Source: a bacterium
GTDB taxonomy: Bacteria > Myxococcota_A > Bradymonadia > UBA7976 > UBA1532
NCBI GenBank assembly: GCA_030426085.1
Contig: JAUHYW010000066.1
Span: 1-60,741 of the forward strand
DNA: 60,741 nucleotides
Direction of reading: 5' to 3'
Part shown: positions 7,672 through 15,914 of the stretch, piece by piece
Layout of the letters: every line of letters starts with the position of its first letter
How positions within the stretch are numbered: position 1 is the first letter of the stretch
Translations under genes and position numbers: made by a program
The notes under the pieces: generated by a model
What the model saw: only the letters and a program-made list of their open reading frames with translations
Databases searched by the model: none
What the model was told of the DNA's origin: nothing

Positions 7672-8847
7672 ATGGTCGATTACAACATGAAGCTGGCCGC
7701 TGCGCTGCGGCTGCGCCACGCGGCCCACGTCGCGCTGGTGCAGACCGGCGGTGACAGCTGGCTCGTCGCTCGGGACGGCCGCGGGGGTCGGGCCCACGAC
7801 TGCCGGGCGCCGCTCGTGCGCCTGCTGCAGAGCGACCCCCGCGCCTGTCGCGGCCGGGTCGTCTTCACCAGCCACATCCCGAACCACGCCGAGAAGGGCA
7901 TGGCCCGGGTGTGCGGGGTGCGCACCGTCGGCTACCTGCAAGGGGCCACCGAGCGGTGGCACGACATGCGCCGCTCGGGCTACGGCGACACCCCCCAGAT
8001 CGGCACCACCCTCGGCTATCGCGACTGGTTCAACCGCCCTCAGCTCCAGCGGAGCAACATCGAGCGGTGGTTGCAGACCCAGAACGTCAGCTACACCTGG
8101 GCCGAGGAGCGCGTGGGGCGGGCGGGGGCCGGCGCCGCCCGGGGCGACGAGATCGAGCTGATCCGGCGCCTGGCCGACCCCCGGAAGGGGTCGCTCGATC
8201 AGGCCGCTCGGGACACGGTCGGCGCGCTACTGGCGTTCGCGGTGCTCGAGAGCGGGCGCGGCCCGGGCGGCGGGCGGCTGCGGCGCTCGGGCGGGCTGGG
8301 GCGCAGCGTCGGCTGCGTGCTCGTCGACGGCGCGGGGCGGCTGCTCGCCTGGGGCATCGACGCCGGGGTCGGCAACCCGACCCTGCGGGGCGAGGTCAAC
8401 CTGGTGCAGTTCTTCCAGAGCGGCACCGGCGGCGCGCTGCTGCCCACCGGGGGCACCCTCTACACCACCCTCGAGCCGTGCGAGATGTGCGCCGGCGTGC
8501 TGCACGTCACCACCGCGGGCAACTTCCGGGTCGTCTGCGGCCAGAGCGACCCCAACCTGGGCTGGACCGCCCTGCGTAACGGCAGCAAGGGCGGCATGGT
8601 ACGCCCCGCCCGGGGGCCGATCGTGCCCGGGGTGACCTGGGCCGACCTGCTCGCCGCTCGGATCGAGGGCGGGGGCACCGCCGCCACCCGGGCCCTCGAC
8701 TCGGGCGTCGCCGAGGCGCTCGCCGGGGACGCGCACGCCTTGCTGTATACGCTCGCCGGGCATCACGCCGACGGCCCCGCGCTGCGCGCCTGGCGGGAGA
8801 CGCTGGCCGGCCTGCTGGCCCGCGTGCGCGAAGGCGCGGCGGGGTGA
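7672..8847 (+). CDS. Bd3614-like deaminase-fold protein (two deaminase-like halves)
   Basis: 391 residues. The C-terminal half has the nucleic-acid/nucleotide deaminase pattern: strands GRSVGCVLVDGAGRLLAWG, a helix with RGEVNLVQFF, then LYTTLEPCEMCAG where PCxxC would hold zinc. It most resembles the Bd3614-like deaminase family known from Bdellovibrio and from toxin-linked deaminases. The third zinc ligand, normally His or Cys two residues before the catalytic Glu (HxE), is Arg here. The N-terminal half (VALVQTGGDSWLVARDG ... RGRVVFTSHIPNHAE) looks like a degenerate copy of the same fold. There is no signal peptide. An RNA, DNA or nucleotide substrate is possible but not shown. Start at ATG 7672 is preceded only by a weak GGGGAAG; ATG 7687 is an alternative. 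Confidence 0.6.
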   Translation: MVDYNMKLAAALRLRHAAHVALVQTGGDSWLVARDGRGGRAHDCRAPLVRLLQSDPRACRGRVVFTSHIPNHAEKGMARVCGVRTVGYLQGATERWHDMRRSGYGDTPQIGTTLGYRDWFNRPQLQRSNIERWLQTQNVSYTWAEERVGRAGAGAARGDEIELIRRLADPRKGSLDQAARDTVGALLAFAVLESGRGPGGGRLRRSGGLGRSVGCVLVDGAGRLLAWGIDAGVGNPTLRGEVNLVQFFQSGTGGALLPTGGTLYTTLEPCEMCAGVLHVTTAGNFRVVCGQSDPNLGWTALRNGSKGGMVRPARGPIVPGVTWADLLAARIEGGGTAATRALDSGVAEALAGDAHALLYTLAGHHADGPALRAWRETLAGLLARVREGAAG

Positions 8848-8914
8848 GCGCCCCTTGACCGGACCCCGGCGGTCGGCGTCCAATGCGGCGCCACCGCCCC
8901 GGGAGCCGCACCCC

Positions 8915-11900
8915 ATGACCCACCGCGCTGCGGGCCCTCTGCCGCACGATCTCGCCCGATCCCCGACGCTCGGCCGACCCCTGAGCCTCGCCGGCCTCGC
9001 GCTGCTGCTCGCCCTCGGCTGCGACGACCCGCAGTCCACCGTCACCGACGCCGCCCCGCCCGACGCCGCCGCTGATCGAGGCCCGGCCGACGCGGGCGAC
9101 GCCGGGGTCGAGGCCCCGCCCGACGCCGACACCGGCCCTCCGCCGGACATGGGCCCGCCCGCGCTCGACCCCCGCTTCGACCCCGCCGTCGAGGGCGAGG
9201 ACTTCTACGCCACCCCCTGGCCCAGCGACGCCCGGCTCACCGCGGCCGGCACCCCCGACCTGTCGGCCTTCCCCTCCGACCGGGCCGCCCTCGACCGGAT
9301 CATCAGCGAGATCGAGGGTCGGATCACCGGCTTCGCCACCATGCCGGTCATCTACATCGCGTTCGACGACGACATCGCCCCGGTGCCCCTGCCGAGCCCC
9401 GTCGAGTCGCTCGACCCCGCCGCCCCGGTCCAGCTCGTCGAGCTGGGCGAGCGGTGTGGGCGGCGGATCCCGGTCGAGGCCTCGGTGCGGGTCGAAGGCG
9501 ACCGGTTCATCCCGGCGCAGACCCTCCAGATCAAGAACACCGTCGGCACCGTGCTCGAGCCCGGCGTGCCCTACGGGCTGGTGCTGCTCGACGGCTTCGC
9601 CCGCCCCGACGGGGTCGCCATCCGCCGCCCGCCGGCCTTCGCCGACGCCTGGGCCGGAGACGGCACCCGGTGGGCCGCCAGCCTCGAGCCGCTGCGGGCC
9701 TGCGCCGCCGACGCCGGCCTCGACCCCGAGGCCATCGCGCTGGCCACCGTCTTCACCCCCCACGACCCGCTGGCCGAGCTGCGGGCCATGCGCGACCGGG
9801 TGATGGATCCCACCCAGGTCGAGACCCGCCCTCCGATGGAGGCCGCGTTCGACGTCGCCTGGAGCCGCCGCCGCCTGCGCCTGCGGACCCACAGCGGGCT
9901 GGTCGAGATGCCGGTCTTCCAGGACGGGACCCCGCCCTACGTCGGCCGGGGCGGCGGCTTCGTGCTCGACGACGACGGGGTGCCCACCATCCAGCGCTGG
10001 GAGCCGGTGCCCTTCGCCATCGCCTGGCGCGAGCTGGACGACCCGCCCGAACCGCGCCCGGCGCTGGTCTTCATCGACGGCACCGGGTGGTCGCCGTGGA
10101 GCCACCTGCACAGCGGCTGGCTCAACGACGCGCTGAACCAGGGCTTCGTGCTCTTCTCGTTCATGCCGCAGTTCCACGGCGACCGGGCCGGGCTGAGCGG
10201 CGGGGCCGAGACGGCCACCTTCAACTTCATCAACCCCACCGCCGGCCGCACCAACTTCACCCAGCAGGCCGTCGAGAACAGCTTCTTCACCCGGATCATC
10301 CGCGAGCAGCTCGTCGAGCTGCCCGACCTGCCCCCCCTCGACGTGGGGCGGCTGGTCTACGGCGGCCACTCGCAGGGGTCGCTGGCCGGCGCGCTCACCG
10401 CGGCGGTCGAGCGGGCGTACTCGGCCTACGTCTTCAACGGGCTGAGCGCCTACCTCACCCTCACGATCCTGTACCGCGAGGATCTGCTCGACTTCGAACT
10501 GGTGGTCCGGGGCCTGCTGGGCGTCGACAGCGAGATGGACCTCTTCACCCCCCCGCTGCACCTCATGCAGCTCGGCAGCGAGGTGGTCGACCCCCACAAC
10601 TTCGCCCGCCACTGGCGGGGCACGGCCCACAACCCCACCGGCAGCCACGTCTTCGTGATCAACGGCTTCACCGACGACACCACCACCCCCCGGGGCATGG
10701 ACCACCTCACCATCAGCGCCGACATCCCCACCTTCGACCCGCCCGGCTGGGAGATCGACCCCTTCGGCGTCGGCGTGCCGCCCGCGGTGCTGCCCCCGGT
10801 GCAGGGCAACGCCGTCGCCTTCGACGGCCGCCCGCTGACCCTGGCGACCTACATGGACAGCCACCAGGGCCACTTCACCGTCTACCGCTCGGGTACCCTG
10901 CGCCGCATGACGCTCGGCTTCTGGCTCGACGCGCTCGCCGGCGAGGTGCCCGCCCTGGTGCCCGACCGGGAGCTGATGTGCGGCGACGGCCAGGACGGCG
11001 ACGGCGACGGCACCGTCGACTGCGAGGACGCCGACTGCCAGGGCCGCGAGCCGTGCCTGGAGGTCGTCTGCGATGACGAGCGCGACCTCGACTTCGACGG
11101 GCTGGTGGACTGCGACGACCCCGACTGCGTCGACACCGCGGTGTGCCAGGAAGAAGACTGCGGCGACGGCCTCGACGACGACGGCGACGGCCTGATCGAC
11201 TGCGACGACCCCGGCTGCGCCGACCGCGAGCCGTGCGGCGAGAGCATCTGCGACGACCGGGAGGACGGCGACGGCGACGGGCTGGTCGACTGCGCGGACG
11301 ACACCTGCGTCGGCCGCCGGGAGTGCCTCGAGTACGACTGCGGCGACCTGCGGGACAACGACCGCGACGGGCTGGTCGACTGCGCCGACGACGAGTGCCT
11401 CGGCGCGCTGGCCTGCCCCGAGCCGGCGTGTGACGACGGCACCGACGAGGACGGCAACGGGCTGACCGACTGCGCCGACCCCCGCTGCTTCGGCGAGCCG
11501 GCCTGCCCGAAGCCGGCCGAGACGCTGTGCGACGACGGGCTCGACGACGACGGCGACGGCCTGACCGACTGCGCCGACCCCGACTGCGCGCTGTTCGCGG
11601 CCTGCCGCCCCGAGGGCATCTGCGCCGACGGCGACCTGGGCAGCGCCACCGGGATCGCGGTCTTTCAGGGCGCGCTCGAAGAGGAGGGCCGCGACGCCTA
11701 CCCCCCGGGCGACTGCACCCGCCTCGGCTCGGGCAAAGACGCCCCCGACCTCGCGCTGCGCTGGACCGCGCCGGCCGACGGGGTCTACATCCTCAGCACG
11801 CTCGGCTCGCGGGCCGACACCGTGATGGTGCTCTACCGCGACGACTGCGACCCGCTCGGCGAGTTCGGCTGCCACGACGACCAGCCCGGGGTGCGCACCT

Positions 11901-12028
11901 CGGCCATCGCGCTCCAGATCGAGGCCGGGCAGAGCGTGGTCATCGGCGTCGCCAGCTATCAGGACGACACCACCGGCCCGGTCGTGCTGCACATCTACCC
12001 CCGCCCCGAGCCGCCCGCCGCCGAGTAG
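8915..12028 (+). CDS. secreted lipoprotein alpha/beta hydrolase with Cys/Asp-rich repeats
   Basis: 1037 residues. The N terminus has a hydrophobic segment ending ALLLALGC, a probable lipobox, then an Asp/Ala/Pro-rich linker. Residues about 110-680 form a large alpha/beta-hydrolase-like domain: FIDGTGWSPW strand, nucleophile elbow GGHSQGS with Ser486, and late candidate His in DSHQGHF. Residues about 688-900 hold seven repeats of about 30 residues of type CxDGxDDDGDGLxDCxDPDC, which probably bind calcium and are disulfide-bonded. The last about 130 residues resemble a pre-peptidase C-terminal (PPC) beta domain (LRWTAPADGVYILSTLGS). The enzyme is likely surface bound and acts on an ester or similar bond; substrate unknown. 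GGGAG precedes ATG 8915. Confidence 0.7.
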   Translation: MTHRAAGPLPHDLARSPTLGRPLSLAGLALLLALGCDDPQSTVTDAAPPDAAADRGPADAGDAGVEAPPDADTGPPPDMGPPALDPRFDPAVEGEDFYATPWPSDARLTAAGTPDLSAFPSDRAALDRIISEIEGRITGFATMPVIYIAFDDDIAPVPLPSPVESLDPAAPVQLVELGERCGRRIPVEASVRVEGDRFIPAQTLQIKNTVGTVLEPGVPYGLVLLDGFARPDGVAIRRPPAFADAWAGDGTRWAASLEPLRACAADAGLDPEAIALATVFTPHDPLAELRAMRDRVMDPTQVETRPPMEAAFDVAWSRRRLRLRTHSGLVEMPVFQDGTPPYVGRGGGFVLDDDGVPTIQRWEPVPFAIAWRELDDPPEPRPALVFIDGTGWSPWSHLHSGWLNDALNQGFVLFSFMPQFHGDRAGLSGGAETATFNFINPTAGRTNFTQQAVENSFFTRIIREQLVELPDLPPLDVGRLVYGGHSQGSLAGALTAAVERAYSAYVFNGLSAYLTLTILYREDLLDFELVVRGLLGVDSEMDLFTPPLHLMQLGSEVVDPHNFARHWRGTAHNPTGSHVFVINGFTDDTTTPRGMDHLTISADIPTFDPPGWEIDPFGVGVPPAVLPPVQGNAVAFDGRPLTLATYMDSHQGHFTVYRSGTLRRMTLGFWLDALAGEVPALVPDRELMCGDGQDGDGDGTVDCEDADCQGREPCLEVVCDDERDLDFDGLVDCDDPDCVDTAVCQEEDCGDGLDDDGDGLIDCDDPGCADREPCGESICDDREDGDGDGLVDCADDTCVGRRECLEYDCGDLRDNDRDGLVDCADDECLGALACPEPACDDGTDEDGNGLTDCADPRCFGEPACPKPAETLCDDGLDDDGDGLTDCADPDCALFAACRPEGICADGDLGSATGIAVFQGALEEEGRDAYPPGDCTRLGSGKDAPDLALRWTAPADGVYILSTLGSRADTVMVLYRDDCDPLGEFGCHDDQPGVRTSAIALQIEAGQSVVIGVASYQDDTTGPVVLHIYPRPEPPAAE
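10976..11620 (+). repeat. Cys/Asp-rich protein repeats (7 copies)
   Basis: Seven imperfect coding repeats of about 90 bases, each giving a Cys, a DGDG-type acidic turn, DC and a second DxxC. The spacing of cysteines and acidic residues is regular, the wording varies, so this is an old protein repeat rather than a recent DNA duplication. Confidence 0.75.
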
Positions 12029-12143
12029 CGATTCCCCCCCGGCCGTTGCGGATCCGGCGCCCGGTTCTCGCCATTCCAGGGCAGAGCGATGTGCTACTTT
12101 CGGAAGACCGCACACGCCATAAATCAGCCAGATCGGGGGGGCG

Positions 12144-15100
12144 ATGGCCGAGTCGAGCGGACCGACGAAGGCGAAGGTCGAGGCGCCGGCCGGCGAGCGG
12201 AAGACGTCGAAGCCCGGCCGCCCGACCGCGGGCCCGGCCCATGCTCGATCGAGCGCCGCCGGGGCGGGTGGCGAGCCCGGATCGCCCGCCGCCCGCCGGG
12301 CGATCCGGGTCCAGACGACCGCCGGGAACAACGCCGTCGGCCAGCTCCTCGCCCGGGAGGGCGGCCGCTTCGGTCGGCGCACGGCCCGCGCGGCCGTCGG
12401 CGGGGCCACCGCCGGGCGCTACCCCTTCGGCGACCGCATCAAGGCCGAGACCGGCGGCCGGGTCGACCCCCACCGGGTCCCTTCGGTCGTCGTCGACCGC
12501 ATGCCCGGCCTGGGGGTCACCTTCGGGGGCAAGGTCGCCCTCCGCCGGGGCACCGGCATCGAGACCGCCCGCCACGAGCTGGCCCACGCCCTCGGCGGCG
12601 ATGAGCGGGTGGCCGATCGGGCGTCCCGCGACCCGAAGATCCTCGGTCGGCTGAGCGGCCTCGGCCAGCGCCCGGTCGACGGCTGGGCGGTCGGCTTCGA
12701 GTTCCAGACCACCGGCAAGCGCAACCCGACGCTGATGGTGCCCAACAGCGACGACGAGTGGGAGGTCGCGCCCAAAGGCGCCTATGGCTCCAACGAGCCG
12801 ATGTATCAGGGCCCGACATACAAGATCGAGCAGGACGCCCACGATATCGAGGTCATCGTCGAGCCCCCGGTGGACGAGACCCGCGAGGGCCGCGAGCGCC
12901 TCGGCGCGATCATGGACGACGTGACCACGCACATGGCGGCGATCCAGGCCGGGGGCACCGGCAAGGACGGCCTCTACACCAACCTCGACGAGGCCCGCCG
13001 CCAGGGGCTCGACCCCGAGCGCGACATGGGGCGGTTCACCTCGATGCCCCAGCGGCGGTACGACAAGGCCCGCCGGGCGTATCAGAAGGCGCTGAGGTCG
13101 AAGCAGAAGACGAAGGAGGACTCGTCCTCCTCGACGCCCGATACGGAGTCGCTCAAGAAGCGCATGGACAAGGCCAAGGATATCCTGGCCACCGCCAAGG
13201 CCGTGCAGATGCGGCGCATGCTCAAGTGGGGCGTGCGGGTGGAGAACAAGCCGTTCCAGGCCCACCCCCAGGCGACGATGGGCGTGCGCTACGAGAAGGT
13301 CACCGAGATGCTCGAGCGGCTCTCCAAGCCGGGCTTCTCGAAAGACAAGGACGACCCCACCCGCGGCGTGGGGTGGGGCGACTTCGGCGGGTACCGGGGC
13401 AGCGGCCGCCAGGCGACCCAGAACGCGATCGCCGCTGTACGGAAGGGCCTCGGGGACCTCGCCGACGACCCGGCCTACGCCCGGCTGCAGGGCCTGCTGA
13501 CCCAGCTCTCGATGTACTACCACGTTGGCCAGATCGTGCGGGGCAAGCTGACCTATGTGAAAGACCTCGCCCCGTTCATGTCCCGCATCGACATGATCCC
13601 CTGGGTGCAGGCGCTGTCGCACGACGAGCGGGAGCTGCTCGTCGGGCTCATCGGCAACAAGGATCCCCGGCTCGGCGTGATGTTCGGCGTCGAGAGCTTC
13701 GGCGCGCTGAAGACCCTGAAGATGGCGCCCAAGGGGGCCTCGGGCGGGCAGCAGGAGGTGGCCGATCTCAGCCCGCTCACGCTGCTCGGGGGCCTGCTGC
13801 AAGACGAGCCGGTCGATGTCATCGGCAGGGTCGTCAGCGAGGGGCTGCACATCTTCGGGCCGGAGAAGGGCACCACGCTCGGCACGATGCACGACCACGG
13901 CGACATCGGGCGGGGCATCCGCGGCGATCGTCACGGCAGCGGCGTGGTCGGCGAGTTCCGCCGCATCAAGCACCGGGTGCCCTTCACCCAGTGGAAGTCC
14001 GTCGCGCTCGCCGTCTTCGACACCACCGTCCTGGTCAACGAAGGCCCCGAGGCGCTGGCCGCGATCCGGGGGGACGACAAGAAGAAGGAGAAGAAGAAGC
14101 CCAAGTCGCCCGAGAGCTCGTCGAGCTCCAGCGGGCTGTCCTCGCTCGGGCTGCCTCCGATCCCGCCGCCGCTCCCGAGCCCGATGATCGGCAAGGCCCC
14201 GATGCCCGGCAAGGCCCCGATGCCGATGAAGGCCCCGATCCCGGGCAAGGCCCCGATGGCGCCGATGAAGGGCTCGGACAAGGCCCCGATGGCCCCGATG
14301 GCGCCGATGAAGGGCTCGGACAAGGCCCCGATGGCCCCGATGAGGGGCTCGGGCAAAGCCCCGATGGCCCCCCGTCGGGACGCGCCGGTCGAGGTCGACG
14401 AGCTCGTGGCCCTGCGCGACCGCCTGCTGGCGTACTTCGGCAGCGGTGAACACCTCGACCGGGCGTTGCAGGCGATGAGGCAGAGCCACGTCACCCGGGG
14501 TCGGGTCGAAGGGGCCGGCCTCGCCACCGTGGGCCGGGTCTTCGCCGCCGCCGTGGCGAACGACATGGACCTGCACGGGCTCGCCCGCTCGCTGCACAAC
14601 CGGGGCCACCTGTGGACCCACCTCGCCGGCGTGTCCGGCGACGAGCACGCGCTGGATCAGGCCACCCGGCCGATGCTGACCGGCGAGAGCTGGAACCGGG
14701 TGGTGGCCCCGACGACGGCGCTCTTCGACGCCTACATCCAGGACCTCGTCGACTCCGACGCCTTCCTCAGCCAGACCGAGGGCCACACCCTCGCCCGGCG
14801 GTGGGACGCCTACGCCCGGGTCTTCAACCGCGAGCGGGTGCCGACCAACGGCCGGTACGTCGACCCCTACACCGGCCAGCGCTACCGCGAGGTCATCGAG
14901 ACCGAGGCCGACGGCCACTGCCTCATCCACGGCCTCAACATCATCATCAACGGGGTCAACGCCAACCCCGACCGCATCCGCGAGGCCCGGCGCACCATCC
15001 GCGACAACCTGCGCATGGAGGACCTGCGCCAGCAGCTCATCGACATGATCTGGCAGTACATCGACACCGGCTACGTCGCCGGCCTCGGCCGCCGGACGGC

Positions 15101-15893
15101 GGCGGTGCTCGAGGCGGACACCTCGGTCATGCAGGCCCGGCAGCACGCGCTCATGCAGCAGTTCCTGCCGAAGATCGATCCGAAGTTCGACCCCAAGAGC
15201 AAGGGCAAGGCGCCCGAGAGCAAGAAGAAGGACAAGAAGAAGGACGAGTCCGGCAAGTCGCCGTCGCCGTCGCCGGACAAGATGGAGCGCCAGGACGTCA
15301 GCCCGCTCACCCTCGCCGGCTACGGGGTCATCACCCCCTCGCTGAGCTACGGTCAGGACACCGCGCCCGGCGGGCGGCAGGGCATCCTCGTCTTCGTCAA
15401 CGACTCGCACTACATCGTCGTCGAGCCCATACTCGACCTCGTCGCCCCGCCGGGCCCCGACCTGAGCGAGGACGAGTCGGGCGACGACAGCTCCGGGATC
15501 CCGTCGCCCGAGTCCGTGGCGCCCATGGCGCCCCCGAGGGACAGCGGGCCCAAGAGCTCGGAGAAGATCCGCACCAAGGAGCACCGGGAGAAGAAGAAGG
15601 TCGGCAAGCCGCTGCCCCGGGTCGGCCGCCTCAAGCGCACGGTGGGCACCAGCGACCTGGACCGCGAGGCCACCCGCCGCCGCATCGAGCACATCGTGCG
15701 GGTGCACATGCCCCGGTCGTTCTTCAGCGATCCCCACGAGCGGGGCGAGTTCCTGCTCGAGTGGGTGGCCTGGGTGCGCAAGAAGCAGGCGTCCCTCGTC
15801 AAGGCCTGCGAGCGCGAGCGCTGGGCCGGGGACAACACCCGCCGGCTGTCGGAGCGCATCCGCAAGGCGATCCACCTGGCGCACCCGGATTGA
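12144..15893 (+). CDS. large toxin/effector-like protein with HELAH motif and putative OTU-type cysteine protease
   Basis: 1249 residues, no signal peptide. Residues 1-100 are disordered and include TTAGNNAVGQLLAR, like the short segment that often precedes DUF4157 (eCIS-core) domains. His144-Glu145-His148 (RHELAHALGGDE) form a zinc-metallopeptidase-type motif, placed as in DUF4157 proteins. Residues about 180-250 (VGFEFQT ... IEVIVEPPVDE) look like a domain met in other predicted effectors. A Lys/Pro/Met low-complexity linker covers about 681-743. The C-terminal part has DGHCLIHGL with Cys926 and NDSHYIVVEP with His1089, matching the Cys and His boxes of OTU-like papain-fold proteases; a Lys-rich insert lies between. 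It could cleave ubiquitin-like or other host/competitor proteins. No secretion-system gene is adjacent. GGGGGG precedes ATG 12144. Confidence 0.6.
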   Translation: MAESSGPTKAKVEAPAGERKTSKPGRPTAGPAHARSSAAGAGGEPGSPAARRAIRVQTTAGNNAVGQLLAREGGRFGRRTARAAVGGATAGRYPFGDRIKAETGGRVDPHRVPSVVVDRMPGLGVTFGGKVALRRGTGIETARHELAHALGGDERVADRASRDPKILGRLSGLGQRPVDGWAVGFEFQTTGKRNPTLMVPNSDDEWEVAPKGAYGSNEPMYQGPTYKIEQDAHDIEVIVEPPVDETREGRERLGAIMDDVTTHMAAIQAGGTGKDGLYTNLDEARRQGLDPERDMGRFTSMPQRRYDKARRAYQKALRSKQKTKEDSSSSTPDTESLKKRMDKAKDILATAKAVQMRRMLKWGVRVENKPFQAHPQATMGVRYEKVTEMLERLSKPGFSKDKDDPTRGVGWGDFGGYRGSGRQATQNAIAAVRKGLGDLADDPAYARLQGLLTQLSMYYHVGQIVRGKLTYVKDLAPFMSRIDMIPWVQALSHDERELLVGLIGNKDPRLGVMFGVESFGALKTLKMAPKGASGGQQEVADLSPLTLLGGLLQDEPVDVIGRVVSEGLHIFGPEKGTTLGTMHDHGDIGRGIRGDRHGSGVVGEFRRIKHRVPFTQWKSVALAVFDTTVLVNEGPEALAAIRGDDKKKEKKKPKSPESSSSSSGLSSLGLPPIPPPLPSPMIGKAPMPGKAPMPMKAPIPGKAPMAPMKGSDKAPMAPMAPMKGSDKAPMAPMRGSGKAPMAPRRDAPVEVDELVALRDRLLAYFGSGEHLDRALQAMRQSHVTRGRVEGAGLATVGRVFAAAVANDMDLHGLARSLHNRGHLWTHLAGVSGDEHALDQATRPMLTGESWNRVVAPTTALFDAYIQDLVDSDAFLSQTEGHTLARRWDAYARVFNRERVPTNGRYVDPYTGQRYREVIETEADGHCLIHGLNIIINGVNANPDRIREARRTIRDNLRMEDLRQQLIDMIWQYIDTGYVAGLGRRTAAVLEADTSVMQARQHALMQQFLPKIDPKFDPKSKGKAPESKKKDKKKDESGKSPSPSPDKMERQDVSPLTLAGYGVITPSLSYGQDTAPGGRQGILVFVNDSHYIVVEPILDLVAPPGPDLSEDESGDDSSGIPSPESVAPMAPPRDSGPKSSEKIRTKEHREKKKVGKPLPRVGRLKRTVGTSDLDREATRRRIEHIVRVHMPRSFFSDPHERGEFLLEWVAWVRKKQASLVKACERERWAGDNTRRLSERIRKAIHLAHPD
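14170..14375 (+). repeat. Lys-Ala-Pro-Met low-complexity coding repeat
   Basis: Imperfect repeats around AAGGCCCCGATG encode KAPM/APMKGSD units (residues about 676-743) in the effector-like protein. They look like a flexible hinge between the N-terminal half and the OTU-like half. Confidence 0.75.
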
Positions 15894-15914
15894 CGTCGGG
15901 GTGAGGCGGGGCGG

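Noticed and set aside
8507-12409. Very long minus-strand open frame opposite the hydrolase gene
   Set aside because: It is a shadow of the plus-strand gene: the translation is Gly/Val/Ala/Arg-rich with no domain, and the plus strand has signal peptide, Ser elbow and repeats.
11940-15884. Minus-strand frame of over 1300 codons opposite the effector-like gene
   Set aside because: Low-complexity translation caused by high GC; the plus frame carries recognisable motifs, a start and a ribosome binding site.
12144-15893. eCIS or type VI secretion locus around the effector-like gene
   Set aside because: No sheath, tube, baseplate, VgrG or ClpV-like gene is present on either side.
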